A stretch of DNA of 64,000 bases from Inia geoffrensis (taxonomy: Eukaryota; Chordata; Mammalia; Artiodactyla; Iniidae). The stretch is from contig CM070899.1 of the NCBI GenBank assembly GCA_036417435.1, positions 103,666,368 to 103,730,367 on the forward strand, written 5' to 3'. Made by a program: the position numbers and the translations under genes. The notes under the pieces were generated by a model, which saw only the letters and a program-made list of their open reading frames with translations, had not been told where the DNA came from and did no database searches. Positions 12,073 through 23,330 of the stretch are shown piece after piece. Every line of letters starts with the position of its first letter. Position 1 is the first letter of the stretch.

Positions 12073-14396
12073 ATAAAATGAATTTAACATAGAAGCAGCA
12101 GCTCAGTAAGGGAAATAAAAACATCTGAAATTATCTAATCACAGCCACAGCCATCCAGGCCTCTGTCTTATCTGCTGGGGCATAAGAATGAGACTTTCCT
12201 AAACTTGAAGGGCATCCCATCAAATAGGTAAAAGTGTCACTCACCTCTGGCTCTTGGAGGGATTGCTAGGCATTCTACCCAGTGTATACTAACTGCAAAA
12301 CACTGTCATGGTTTTGAAACACCTATGTTCCATGAAAGCTTTTCGGGTGCATGGGGGGAGGTTTCTTTTTGACATCAAGCAAAAAGTAAATCACCAAGCT
12401 CTTTGAGCACAGGGGTTCTTCATAGGGCAGTAGAAGGAGGAATGGGCAGAAAAGACGATCTCCTCTGAAGTGCACTTCGTTTTTCCAAAAGAGTAGGATT
12501 TAAGCTCAGTTTAAGGAGAAAACTTTTAAATAGCTGGGACAGCTCCAAACTGCAGTTTAGAGAATGAGTGTTTCAAAACAACAATGCTTTAAAAGTCCTG
12601 GCAAGGCAGCAAAAGGATGAAGAGTCGGTTTTGCATAGTTTTGAACACAGGAGTAAAGAAACATAGGCATCTCTGACTAAAGGGCCCTGAGATCCTATGG
12701 CATCAATGGCTCAGTTGCTGGGGGCAGGGGTTGTGGGGGGCGATATTTCTCTCTCAACGTTTCCCAAGGAAGCCAACCCTCCCTACCCTACCACCCTACT
12801 CCCTTCACCATTCCTCCCTCCACTGTTGGGTCTCTAGGGATAGCACTTCTTAAGCTGGAAAGCTCAGGAACCATTGCTGTACTCTGGATTCTTCCTGGAG
12901 CCTGACAAGTTCTGGGGAAGGAAAGCAGGTCTGCAAGGCCGCTGGGGTGCAGTCAGACCTGGAGGCCTGGAGGGGAACTGGAGCCCTGAAGCCCACCCAT
13001 GTCCTTGAAGCTGAGGGAGGAAAACATCCTCCTAACAGTGCTTCTCAAGGATCAGCGTGTTTCCCATCCGACGGTGTTCCATACTCACTTGAGGCAGCAA
13101 GGACTTCCTCTAACTGGCCCACTCGATTCCGCCTTAAGGGTCTTCACACGTATGTGGGAGCACAGGACCCAGCTCTCTTTAGTCAGCTGAGGCCAGTGCT
13201 GCCGGGTTCCCTCCAGTCCCATCCCCACCACCTCCCTCTGGGACTCTATCTAATAGAAAAGAGAGCACAGAATAATTGCCTGAATCAAGGGACCTGGGAG
13301 CCTGGGTATGAGTTTGAAGACCGAGAACCTAAGGCACAATTACATACTATTGGAGACTCTTGTGGGGTGTGTGGGGTGAGGTTAGGAGGCTGAGAAGCTG
13401 AGTCGACCTGGTGAGTCCAGCCCCAGGACACCACACAGCCCCGCCCCCCTATCCTGCCATCAGACAAGTGGTGCTGCAAATCCAGCCGGGATTCTGCACT
13501 TCCCCCTCCCTGATTTTCCTCCAGAAGAGCAGGTGACCCCCCTCTGAAGGCAGGGACAAGACAATTCACCAAGTCCCCCTGCACTAAGGCGCTACTGGAA
13601 TCTCTTCCTGAACAGCAGTGCTGGCTTAGAGCGAACCCACGCACCGCCAAAATTGGTCTCGTCCTGCTGCTGAGGGAAGCAGGGTTTAAGTCAGTTGCCC
13701 TGGCTTTAAATCAATAAGTCCCCCCTTTAAGCCAGGTGACCCGAGTTTAAATCACTGTATGCCCCTCAAGCCTGCAACTTCAAAGGTTGGGAACTTCCCT
13801 TTGATCCCAGCAGCTCCCATAGCTGAATGCACACTGTAGTCACCCCCAAGCCTGGCTTAGAGGCAAAATATAAGGTAAGGGAATGGGCGTGCCCTCATGG
13901 TGATGAGAGTGTACTTCATGTACCAGAAGGGTCTATGTACTCTGGGGTACAGCAAGCAGTGCACAATACAGCAGCTCCCTGGCAAAGCTGTTGATGCACA
14001 GGGAGAGTGGGCACACCCATGTATGCGGAGGTTCCAGGATGGGAGCTGGGGCACAGCCAGCCAGGAAAGTGTGAAGGCAGAGGCTCTGAGCCTTCTTGAG
14101 AAAGGCAGACACAGAGGATGGATGAGAAACAAAGACCAGATGAAATATGGATTTGAAAAACACACGCTGCTCTTGAAATTGGCATGGGGGTCACCCCAGA
14201 TTTGAGTCTTCTTACTCCCCAGTACCTAATGCTTTGGCATTTGCCCAATTACTTATAAAATTACTGGTAATATCTATCCCATATAATATTGGATTTGTAG
14301 TGGTATTGTTTCTAGAGTGTTAATGTTTCTAGAGTGGAATAATCTTTTCTACAAGAAAAATGTACACTATCTGAAATAAATTTAAACCCCTCTTTA
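12073..14396. other. Unassigned sequence with overlapping open frames
   Basis: Moderately GC-rich, mirrored at 34560-36850. Frames up to 148 codons (12947-13393) exist, but the right-arm version (35619-35990) differs by many replacement changes and a shifted C-terminus. That is what neutral decay gives. Near 13680-13770 a loose short repeat based on TTTAAATC/TTTAAG occurs, also present near 35190-35250. Confidence 0.5.
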
Positions 14397-14410
14397 TAAA
14401 GTACTATATT

Positions 14411-14738
14411 GGACTTCCCTGGTGGCACAGTGGTTAAGAATCTGCCTGCCAACGCAGAGGACATGGGTTCAAGCCCTTTTCAGGGAAGATCCCACATGCT
14501 ACGGAGAAGCTAGGCCCAGGCAACACAACTACTGAGCCTGCAGGCCACAACTACTGAAGCAGGCACACCTAGAGTCGGTGCTCCACAACAAGTGCAGCAA
14601 GAGAAGCCACCGAAATGAGAAGCCCACGCACCTCAACAAACAGCAGCCCCCTTTTGCAGCAACTAGAGAAAGCCCACATACAGAAATGAAAACCCAATGC
14701 AGCCAAAAATTAATTAATCAATCAATTAATTCTTTTTC
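14411..14738 (+). mobile_element. Older CHR SINE (long form)
   Basis: Starts GGACTTCCCTGGTGGCACAG, has a diverged B box (GGTTCAAGCCC), and carries the long 3' body (AACTACTGA..., AGAAGCCCACGCA...). Duplicated flanks are blurred here (AAGTACTATATT / AAGGAACTATAT) but clear in the right arm as TATAGTACTTTTTAAA around 34219 and 34546. Shared by both arms, so older than the palindrome. Confidence 0.9.
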
Positions 14739-14804
14739 AAAGGAACTATATCTTTCTCTACAACTTCTCTGGGAAGAAAAGAGAGATGGCCTGGGAGAGT
14801 AAGA

Positions 14805-15000
14805 AAGACCAATATTTAGTGCACATCTCTCATACAGGTGCTCTGCTGGCTCAGATATATTCATCCCAACTTCACAAACGAGGAAATAAACTCAGAGGGG
14901 TTTAGTAATTTTCCCAAAGCCAAACAGCTATTGAGTGGCAGAACCAGGATCTGAACCAAGTCTGTTACCTTCAAAGCCTAAGTCCTCATCAAAACAAAAC
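14805..15000 (+). mobile_element. MIR SINE
   Basis: The segment with GAGGAAATAAACTCAGAGGG, CCCAAAGCCAAACAGC and GGCAGAACCAGGATCTGAAC follows the core and 3' part of the ancient mammalian MIR. Mirrored at about 33965-34165. Confidence 0.8.
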
Positions 15001-16439
15001 TCAATTAATATTTACATTCATCGAATTACATTGAAAACTTGGGAGTTCGTGGCACAATCGTGAATAAGAGTGAGAAAGAAAGAGGTAGCATTGTTCCTAC
15101 AGTCAACCAAAATTTTTGGAGCAGCTGCTAAATACCTGGCCATTTTGGGGGTTCAGCAGTGATCACGACAGGAAGAGTCCTGCTTCCGTGAACCATGTAG
15201 TGGGGAGGAGAGACGGGTGCAACTTGGGTGAGGGATTTCACCTTCTGGGTCTCTGTTGTCTCATTTGGGAAATGGGGCGGGTGCTCCTCATTTTGTAGGA
15301 TTGTCCAGCCCTCACAATCTCTGATTCCATAAGAAGCATTTGCTTTCCTGTTTCTTTAAAATTCATTCAGGCCATGAGCCATGATGAATGATGTTAGCTG
15401 CTCCCCAAATCACTCTATTCCCACCCATTTCCTATGATCAGGTCTTTCCCCCAACATGACTCACAATCAATCAAGTCACAGTAGCTAAGGGGCACCCAGC
15501 AGAATTCCAGCCTGGCTTCTTAGGAGCTCTGCGGTCTACCTGCCAGGTAAACTTAACTCATCTGGCACAAGGTGGCCATCCCCGGTTTCACATCAACATG
15601 ATCTCATGCACAAACCTCCTTGTTTTTCCATTTTGTCTTTAAGTTACTTGTTGAAACAACTGTACAAATATGACAAAGATATAAAATCAGGCATTTTCTT
15701 CCCCCAGTGCCTGCTAATAAATGATATTCTGCCACTTTAATGATAAAGATAGAACATTTCAACATTCTGCTGACCTTATTATTTGTCATTTTTGTTGATA
15801 TTTCTATGAAATACATCTTTCAATATTTTAACAATGGAAGATTTATTTAGGTTGTTGCAGACCCAGCCTTTAGTGGTAAGGGTTTTGTTGTTATATTTCT
15901 ATTATGTTTCCTTTAAAAATCATTATCCTATTTAAATGGATTAAGTCAATTAAGGCATTTATCTTATGATATTGATGAAATGAATACATAGAGGGCAGTA
16001 GTACAAGTTGATGGGACTTGAGAACCTCTATTAGCACAGTTACATAAAAATATTATATATATGTAAACCAAAGAACATACTGAGTGAGATTCTCTGACAC
16101 TTTTTCACTGTCTTCCACTCAAGCCTCTGAGAAATGGAATATTTCATGCCATCTCAGTAAACAAAGGATGTCACAGTCATCAGCACTTGCAGCCCTCCAG
16201 TGTGAGCCGCCGTCCAAGAGGACCTCAGGATATGCAAATAGAGAATGCAGGCCCCAGAAAGCTGAGGGTACATACCAAAGGAAGGATTTCAGTGAACCCA
16301 GACTCTGGAATTCTTCGCATACAAAGAAAAGCGCTACATTCCTCACGTCGGGAGAGCAGGTTTTCCTTAGTTAACAGTCACCTTTTGATGTTCCCCTATT
16401 ACCTGCGTCAGTCCCCTGCCCTGTCCCCCCCCCACCCCC
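15001..16439. other. Unassigned sequence
   Basis: Mirrored at 32546-33950. A stretch near 15225-15330 (GTCTCATTTGGGAAATGGGG) may be another decayed MIR in antisense. No gene was recognised. Confidence 0.45.
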
Positions 16440-17125
16440 CGGTACTTTAGCTCAGGGAGGAAGGAGCGCAGAGGGATTCGGCTGAATAAGGAGACTGCGA
16501 GCCTCAGGAGGAGTCTTCAGCCGCTTTCCCCGCAGTCGGGAGGAGGGGCGCTGACGGTGACGAGTGACCGTGCGCCTCCCTTGCCCCGTTTTCCCTCAGG
16601 ACGCTCAGGCCGACCCCCTCCCCACGCCCTCCAGGCCCCGCGAGCCCGGCCGAGGGCAGGGTCGAGAGGAGGGACCGAAGTTCCCCAGGACCAGACGCTG
16701 GGGGCCGCTCTTTCTACACAGCAGCGGCGGGTGACAGCAAAACCCTGCCCCTCAGAAGCTGGTCTTGACCTGCCGCCCGGGCACCGGACCAGGCGGAGGG
16801 TCGGCGCCCACTTACCGGCCCGCCGTCCCCATGACTGTCGCGGTTTCGGCCGCAGCCTCAGTGAGGCCGCCCTCGCCTCCAGCTCCGGGGCAGGTCTGAG
16901 AGGGTGGAGGGAATAGACCCCGAGCCGCCAGGAGTTCCAGCTCTGCGGAAACACGGGCTCCGTTCTGGGCTTAGTGGGTGGGACCGCTCTGCCCCGAGGC
17001 CTTCTGGGCGGGGCCGGGCGCTGGGGGAGGAAGCCGCCAGGAGCGCAGGGCCCCAACGGGCGTCCTGGAGGGGCGGCCCGGCCTGGGCGCCCCGCCCACT
17101 GTGACCGCAGCCCATGCCTTTTTCC
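16440..17125 (+). promoter_or_regulatory. CpG island, left arm
   Basis: About 690 bases of GC-rich sequence dense in CG dinucleotides, standing out sharply from AT-rich flanks. It contains GC boxes (GGGCGGGGCC near 17007, GGGCGG near 17073). On the minus strand a plausible exon end reads GGCGGGCCG followed by GTAAGTGGGCGCC (near 16805-16825). A decayed KRAB-A exon lies 0.7 kb downstream on the plus strand, so this may be the ancestral promoter of a KRAB zinc-finger gene, possibly bidirectional. Several frames to 179 codons are open here merely because GC-rich DNA has few stops. Mirror copy 31840-32545. Confidence 0.7.
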
Positions 17126-17664
17126 TGGAATCCTTCACAAAATAGAAAGATACACGGTCTATAGTAAATATTCACAAATGATTGTTGCTGCTGTGCTTAC
17201 TATCCTATTAAAGGTGTAAAATCCATAAAACACTTTAAGTTCAAAGTTAACTATGCATTTTTACCTTTCCTTATTATGTCTCTGCTATTCCCAATTGTGG
17301 TTAATGAATCATAGACTGTGGCATCACTAGTTAAAAATGAGCTTGTTAAAAAATAGAACTCAATCCCACCGGACCTACTGAATCACAATCAGAACTTTTA
17401 CAATCTCCCCAGTGTACTTGTGTACCCATGAATAGTTGAGAGGTACATTCTTACCTCGACGTATCTTTTCTGTCTGAGAAATACACACATTTTATCCAGT
17501 TTAATATAAATAAAGCACTCAAAATGCATATGCGTGTGTTGAAACCATCATTTTATCATTTATTTTCCAGATACGTATAGTCTCTATACTTTTGTGGATC
17601 ACATGTCACACTCTGTTCTTGTAGTTAGAAATAAGGTAGAGAAAGTTACTTTGTAAAAAAAAAA

Positions 17665-17715
<51 letters not shown>

Positions 17716-17833
17716 TGGATAATTCAAGACACTCTTCTAAATTAAAACCAGTTCTCTTAACTTGCTGTTTTCTTATTGTGTCACATTATGAACTCTTCCC
17801 GTGGCCACACGATATGTGTACTTTTAGTTTCAG
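17126..17833. other. Unassigned AT-rich sequence
   Basis: No element was recognised apart from the AT microsatellite at 17656-17713. Mirrored at 31154-31839. Confidence 0.5.
17656..17713. repeat. AT microsatellite
   Basis: An A run then about 25 TA dinucleotides. The right arm has only a short TATGTATATAT at the same place (about 31278), so the expansion is left-arm specific. Confidence 0.95.
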
Positions 17834-17961
17834 GGACTGGTGACATTCCAGGATGTGCCCATAGATTTCTCCCAAGAAGGCTGGGAATGCCTGGACCAAG
17901 ATCAATGGGAATTGTTACAGGGAAGTGCTGTTACCCAAGTATAGGAAATTTCTCTCCTTGG
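17834..17961 (+). pseudogene. Decayed KRAB-A box exon
   Basis: After an acceptor-like CTTTTAGTTTCAG the frame reads GLVTFQDVPIDFSQEGWECL, the pattern of a KRAB-A repression box, the N-terminal domain by which zinc-finger repressors recruit TRIM28. A one-base insertion near 17911-17913 shifts the frame before the usual LYRDVML-type segment, which is recognisable again in the next frame up to CTCTCCTTGG at 17961. The following bases TTGAGG do not give the normal GT donor. Both arms carry the same frameshift, so the exon was dead before duplication. No zinc-finger exon is visible in the window. The KRAB assignment rests on motif pattern; I see no alternative as good. Confidence 0.75.
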
Positions 17962-18297
17962 TTGAGGATAACCTCCTTCCAGAATTCCTTATCCACCCAC
18001 GGGGTTTAGAGTCCTTCATTTGTAGAATGTCTCCTGGAATCTTCTGCTTCTTACAATAGGCTTTCAGGTTGCAACGTTTCAGGGAAAATTGGGAGTTTGT
18101 GGGTATAAATTATCTTATTCTTTAAAACTGCAGCCTCCCTTTTAATACACTTTGTAACTGCTTGGGATGTGTCTATATGAACTGTGTACTATATGTTTCT
18201 GTTATAGTCCTTACAATATTTTATTGTCTTATTTTCTGTAACAATTTTCCATGGATTCTTTGGGCTTAAGGTATACTAAAAGGGAGACTGCGATTCT
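17962..18297. other. Probable former KRAB-gene intron
   Basis: The sequence after the exon (GAGGATAACCTCCTTCC...) resembles intron starts of KRAB zinc-finger genes. Otherwise it is featureless, mirrored at 30691-31025. Confidence 0.4.
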
Positions 18298-18472
18298 GGG
18301 ACTTCCCTGGTGATGCAGTGGTTAAGAATTCACCTGCCAATGCAGGGGACATGGGTTCGATCCCCGGTCTGGGAAGATCCCACTTGCCACGGAGCAGCTA
18401 AGCCAGTGGGACACAACTACTGAGTCTGTGTGCCACAACAACTGAAGCCAGTGCACCTTGAGCCCATGCGCC
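18298..18472 (+). mobile_element. CHR SINE, 3'-truncated, abutting NUMT
   Basis: The head GGGACTTCCCTGGTGATGCA and the B box GGTTCGATCCCCGG are present, but the element stops near GCCCATGCGCC and mitochondrial 16S sequence follows directly. Shared by both arms (30517-30690). Confidence 0.85.
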
Positions 18473-18474
18473 AT

Positions 18475-18883
18475 TTATTTTTTTGGAGAATAAAACCACC
18501 TCTGAGTGATAAAAATTTAGACCAGCTAGTCAAAATGCTTTATCACCTGTTCTTAAAAACACTGATCAATGGAACAAGTTTTACTAGGGATAACAGTGTA
18601 ATTGTATTCTGGAGTTCATATCGGCAATATGGTTTATGACCTTGATGCTGGATGACGACATTTTAATCGTATAACTGCTATTAATTGTGTGTTCAATGAT
18701 TAAAGTCTCACGTAACCTGAGTTCAGACTGGAGTCATGCTGGTTGCTTTCTCTCTATTGCAGATTTTTTGCAGTATGAAAGGACAAGAGCAATACGGCTT
18801 ACTTTACAAAATGTCTGCAAACTAAATGATGATATAATCTACATTCAATTAATTTATTCATACCCTACTGTAGAACACAGTTT
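18475..18883 (+). pseudogene. MT-RNR2: NUMT: 3' end of mitochondrial 16S rRNA
   Basis: The peptidyl-transferase-side 3' domain is recognisable: GATCAATGGAACAAG near 18562, CTAGGGATAACAG near 18585, GAGTTCAGACTGGAG near 18719, CAGTATGAAAGGACAAGAG near 18771. Many substitutions from any living mitochondrial genome show it is nuclear. It is followed by trnL and ND1 in mitochondrial order. Mirror 30106-30514. Confidence 0.93.
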
Positions 18884-18957
18884 GTTACGGTTGCAGAGCC
18901 CAGTAATTATGTAAAACTGAAACCTTTAACTGCATGGGTTCAAGTCCTCTTCCTAAG
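18884..18957 (+). pseudogene. MT-TL1: NUMT: tRNA-Leu(UUR)
   Basis: GCAGAGCCCAGTAATT and GGTTCAAGTCCTCTTCC mark the D and T arms of mitochondrial tRNA-Leu. It sits between 16S and ND1 as in all mammals. The anticodon region is altered (AACTGAAACC), so it is not a functional tRNA. Confidence 0.88.
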
Positions 18958-18960
18958 AAT

Positions 18961-19713
18961 ATGTTTATAATCAACATTCTTTCACAAATGACCCAATTTA
19001 ATTGACCAGAGCATTCCTTATATTAACTAAATGGAAAATCCTAGGCTATATACAAATCCAGAAAGGGCCAAAAATCATCAGCCCCCATGGATTATTACAA
19101 CCCATTGTTGAGGCATTCAAATTACTTATTAAAGAACCTCTATGCCCATCAACATCATCAGTTTATATATTATTGTCCCAATGCTAGCCTTAAACCTGTC
19201 TCTCACAACATGAATTCCTCTTCCCGTATCTTATCCACTAATTAATATAAATGTAGGCATACTATTTATATTAGCCATATCACAGCTAGCCATTTATTCC
19301 ATCCTCTGATCTGGATGAGCTTCACATTCAAAATACTCACTCACTGGAGCTCTAGGGACAGTAGCACACACAATCTCATATGAAGTAATGTAGCAGTTAT
19401 TCCATTCTCAGTCTTACTGATAAATGGATCATTTACACTTTCAACAGTAATTATTACACGAGAACACCTATGACCAATCTTCTCCTGACCCCTACCCAGA
19501 ATTGGATTATCTCCACAGTAGCAGAAATCCAATGAAGCCCCGCTTGATTTCACAGAAGTAGAATCAAAACCTGTATATGTCTTCAATGTAGAAAGTGTAG
19601 CAGGCCCATTCCCCCCGTCCTTCCTAGAGAATATGTCAATTGCCTTATAATAAACATTTCCACAACAATCTATTTTTAGGATCATTCGACAATCCCTAGG
19701 TGCTAGAATTATA
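18961..19713 (+). pseudogene. MT-ND1: NUMT: ND1, 5' three quarters, cut by arm end
   Basis: Begins ATGTTTATAATCAACATTCT. In the mitochondrial code it reads as complex I subunit 1; visible stretches include [21 protein letters not shown] near 19030. Small indels and stops interrupt it (LTR of about 957 codon-bases expected; about 750 remain). Near 19713 recognisable ND1 stops and unrelated nuclear sequence follows, whereas the mirror copy (29083-30028) runs to the ND1 end. This is the breakpoint of the inverted duplication. Confidence 0.92.
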
Positions 19714-20204
19714 GATTCTTTCATCTGGTGAATATAGTTTTTTTTAAAAAAATATTTTTTTATAGTTTTACTACCTTTAAACAAAATGTACTCCATTGCT
19801 GTGGAATATTCCTTCATAGGAGCGTGCATGGTTTATTTCTGCATCCGCTTGTGATGGCCTTCAGTTTCTTTCAGGTTTGGCTCCTGTGGCTGCAGAGTCC
19901 ATGTCTGTGTGTCCTGGTGCAGGGCTGGGGGCTTTGTGTTCACCTGGGAGAAACACTGTGGGTCTGCGTGCACGGACTTCACTCTCTGAGGCCTGATTGT
20001 TTCACAAGTGGTTGCACCCGCCGCTGTGCACCAGGCTTTCCATTGCTCCACATTCTGCTGGTATTTGATACTGTGTCTTCATGTCTGCCATTCTGGTAGG
20101 TGTGTGCACAGTAGTTTTATGGTTTTAATCACTCGGTTGTTAGTGAAGTTGTGCATCTTGTGGTATTCATGGACTACTTCCTGTTGTTTTTCAAAAAGTT
20201 TAAA
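19714..20204. other. Unassigned sequence at the left inner breakpoint
   Basis: Starts with T/A-rich bases (ATAG followed by runs of T and A near 19735-19765), then ordinary sequence. Nothing recognised. Confidence 0.5.
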
Positions 20205-20640
20205 AAATTGTGGTCAAAAACACAAAACATAAACTTTACTCTCTTAACCATTTTAAAGTGCACATATCAGGGTCAAGATGCACACTGTTGTGCAAACCTG
20301 ACTGCCATCGTTCTCCAGAAATGTTTCATCTTGCAAAATTGAAACAGTCCCCATTAAACACACCATTAAACACTCAGTCCCCATTGTCCCTCCCTCGGCC
20401 CCTGGCACTCAACATCCTACTTACTGTCTCTATGTTTCTGACTGCTCTAGGCACCTTGTATGAGTGGATCAAGCACTGTTTGTTTTTTTGTGTCTAGCTT
20501 ACATCACTGAGCATAATGCCCACAAGGTTCAGCCCTGCTGCAGCCTGGGTCAGAATTGCCTTCCTTTTTAGGCTGCATAACATTCCCTTGTATTGATGGA
20601 CCATGTTTTTCTTCTCCATTCATCCATTAGTGGACACATG
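20205..20640 (-). mobile_element. L1M 3' fragment, antisense
   Basis: Contains CTTAACCATTTTAAAGTG, TTTCATCTTGCAAAATTGAA and the CCTGGCACTCAACATCCTAC region characteristic of old L1 3' ends read in antisense. A second copy of the same family, diverged, is at 23765-24005 in the same orientation. Confidence 0.75.
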
Positions 20641-20849
20641 TAATACCTACATTCATTTCTTCTGTTATAATATTTATGGAATAATGTCAGACACTCCTAC
20701 AAATCAAAAGTCATTTGCCATTAACTTTTTTCTTAAACTTTTTATTGTGAGAAACATCAAAACAGAAAAGGGAAAAATACATGTCAGCTTCACTTGTGTT
20801 CAGGACTTAATGCTTTACGGATTCACCTTATGGATTCACTTTATTCCCT
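20641..20849. other. Unassigned sequence
   Basis: Nothing recognised. Confidence 0.4.
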
Positions 20850-21075
20850 GTGTGCGTATGTACACGCATGTGCATGTACCTGCTTGCATACATATGCTGT
20901 GCCTGTGCATAGGTATGTGCACTTGCACATGCTAGTTAGTGTGCACTTGCTCACGTTAGTGTGTGCATGGACATATGTGTGCATGTGTGTTCATATGCTA
21001 GTGTGTGAATATATTTGTGCTGTGCACCTGCATATGTTTGTGTGTGTGCTGTGCCTGCCTGTGTGCACAACTGGG
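20850..21075. repeat. Degenerate GT-rich low-complexity tract
   Basis: Alternating purine-pyrimidine sequence dominated by TGTG, TGCA and CATA, interrupted often. Overlapping frames rich in Cys, Val and His are by-products of this composition. Confidence 0.9.
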
Positions 21076-23053
21076 TGTTTGCTGGAACCACGTGCAGATA
21101 TATCCACAGGCAGCTGCTCTGACAATCCTGCGTAGCCACGTAAAGGTCACAGATCTCAGGGATTTAAATGGATGGAGCAGGATGTCCTGACACAGAGTCT
21201 GTCTTCCAATGACTGTCACTGTCTCAGTAACATCCTTCACACCTTCTTTAAACCCCATTCAGGGTCGAGTTTAGACCCCCATTACATTCAGTCATCTGCC
21301 CCAGGTCCCCTAAAGCTACAATATCACAGTTGGAGAGCCCGGCCAAGGCTGGGGGTGCCCCTCCTGTTGACCTGACCTCCAGGCTCTGCACTTGGCTCCT
21401 GTGTTCCCATCTCTCAACCAGGCCCCGACTTGGATGGGGCCGCCACCTCTTTCCTCAGGGTCCCATCGCCCAGTCAAGGGGGTTCATTCTCCCAAACTCA
21501 GCATCAGGAGTGAGGTGTGACAGTCCCCACTGTTTCTCCTTCATGTGAGACCCTGTGCTGTTGAACGAGCATGTGCCCTGCCCTCGGGGGTGGGAGGTGG
21601 GGGGTGACATGCGGCCCACGATGGGCAGACGGGTCACCAGGTGGGGCGAGCTAGTGTGCAAGGAATTCCGCGTTGGGTTCTCCTCTCCAACGGCTTCTGT
21701 GCCCCTACCTCTCCCTGTACCTCCCCTCGAAGAGAGCGCGGTGCCCAGGAACGGAGCCATGGGAGCCGTCAGCCACCGCCCCCTCTACACACACAAACAC
21801 ACACAGGCACACGCTGCAGGGAAGCAGGACCTGAGTGCAGGGTTCTCAGCGACCCTGAGCGCCCCGCTCAGAATCGGCCAGCGGAATGGACAGACCGGAT
21901 CTCCCGGCCCGGGCCATGCAGGACTGTCCTGACTGGGCTTCCAGTGCGGCCGCCTCCTTCTGGAAGCCTGGGAGGCTGGAATCAGGCCACTTCTTGTCTA
22001 TCCTGGCAGCAGACTGGGCTGCACTCTAAGAAGTTCGTGGCTCACCCGTGGATCCTGACCATCAGTTGGCCAGAGATATTGGTATCATTTCTGTTTTGCC
22101 TGTTGAAATGTTTAATGACAAAGATTTTGTTCAGTTTCCTGATGTGGATGTCCAAAGATGAGAGACCCATGTGTGTGATCTGTATCTCCTATGAGATCAG
22201 CCCTAAGCTAGTTTAAACATGATCAAGTTCTGTCTACACAGTAGATTTAGACCTCTGCGTGTCCTGTCTACTGATTATGTTTAGAGCTGACCATGTGTTG
22301 TCTATAATAAGAAGATTTAGACCTGACCATGTTCTGTGTACGCTAGGACTATGGGAACCTGGGTAGAGAACGGCCTGGCCTCAGTACTGGGAAGCTCCGT
22401 GCCTGCATCTGAAGGTCAGTGCTTAGGCGTCTGGGGTCTGGAGCTGAGATGGGCTTATCTAAGTAACAGCCTCTCTCCTGAGTGCGGTTACCTGGTCCTC
22501 CTAAGTGTCAATGCTATGGTCGGGGCCTTAGTCTTAATCTCTGCAAGGTTCACCTTCCCTGGGGCTTGTGGAGAATCTGCAGGAGGTCTACCTGGTAATA
22601 ATTCCAATTCACCAGTACGTGCATGGTGCGTAGGGAGGCAGGTTTAGCTGGTGAATTGATTGCAGGGCACTCAGATTGGGCAAAAGACCAATGGGTAACA
22701 GCTGAGGCTGCTGCTGAGCTCTCCTTCCAGTCTACCATCCCTACTCAGAAGCGTCCAGAGCTGCCCCTCGGCTTTCAGCCCTGCTGTCCTGTGAGTTATC
22801 TCAACAACTATGTGAGACAAGAAAGGACTGAGCCTGCCAGAACCAAGTAATGTGTTCAGCTCTAGCATGAAAGCTTTAAAAACAGGTAAAATCAACAGAA
22901 CCAAAGTGAAAAGAGGAGGACTTCTCTGGGACAAGTGTGGGGGTAGGAGACCCACCTGCCGCTTTGTCCCATCCCAGGAGGTCCCAGGGACCCAGATTGT
23001 TTCTACAGTAGGGGAGCCACCAGCACAGCCATGGTGTCCTGACCAAGGAGACA
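21076..23053. other. Unassigned sequence
   Basis: Includes a GC-richer stretch at 21550-21950 with open frames to 191 codons on the plus strand and 101 on the minus. None matches a family I know, and there is no second copy here to test constraint. Near 22230-22340 the phrase AGATTTAGACCT occurs twice about 70 bases apart, a weak local duplication. Confidence 0.45.
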
Positions 23054-23330
23054 TGTCCCCCAGGTGCAGGGTCTGGGGAGGTGAGGTCACTCACCCTGGA
23101 GACTGTGCACTTGTGACCCCAGTTGGGGGAGGCTGGGGAGGGCGGTTCACCCTGGGACTGTGGACATGTGACTCAGTTGAAGGGGTCTGGGTAGGATGGG
23201 TCATCTGTTGAGAGAGAACGTGTGACTTTAGGTGCAGTGTCTGGGGTGGTGGGGTCACCGTGGTGAGTGTGGATGTGCAACCCCAGGTAAAGGGTGTAGG
23301 GAATGTGTGGGTCTCACTACATCTGCATGG
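23054..23330. repeat. Minisatellite, about 54-bp unit, about five copies
   Basis: The word TGTGAC or a close variant begins each unit at 23054, 23112, 23167, 23221 and 23274, spacings 58, 55, 54 and 53. Units share GTCTGGGGAGG/GTCTGGGTAGG and GGTCAC. Single-copy spacer, so no arm comparison is possible. Confidence 0.85.

Larger units (their letters stand above)
1..19713 (+). repeat. Left arm of giant inverted repeat
   Basis: Every recognisable element here recurs in reverse complement and reverse order between 29270 and 50672. Paired landmarks are: the small ORF at 3173-3382 with 47374-47583, the L1 5' region at 6285-6506 with 44262-44483, the L1 3' part at 9458-9688 with 40060-40290, 12947 with 35990, the KRAB-like exon at 17834-17961 with 31026-31153, and the ND1 start at 18961 with 30028. 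Homology is already present at base 1 (partner about 50672), so the arm continues beyond the window. It ends near 19713 inside mitochondrial ND1-derived sequence. Identity judged by eye varies from about 97-98 % (3.2 kb, 6.3 kb, 9.5 kb) to about 92-93 % (4.0, 13.1 and 19.1 kb). Confidence 0.95.

Noticed and set aside
12947..13393. 148-codon ORF as a gene shared by both arms
   Set aside because: The mirror frame differs by many replacement changes and a different C-terminus; no domain or exon signals are seen.
16517..17056. 179-codon and overlapping frames in the CpG island
   Set aside because: GC-rich DNA is poor in stop codons; frames are open on both strands at once and are disrupted in the mirror copy.
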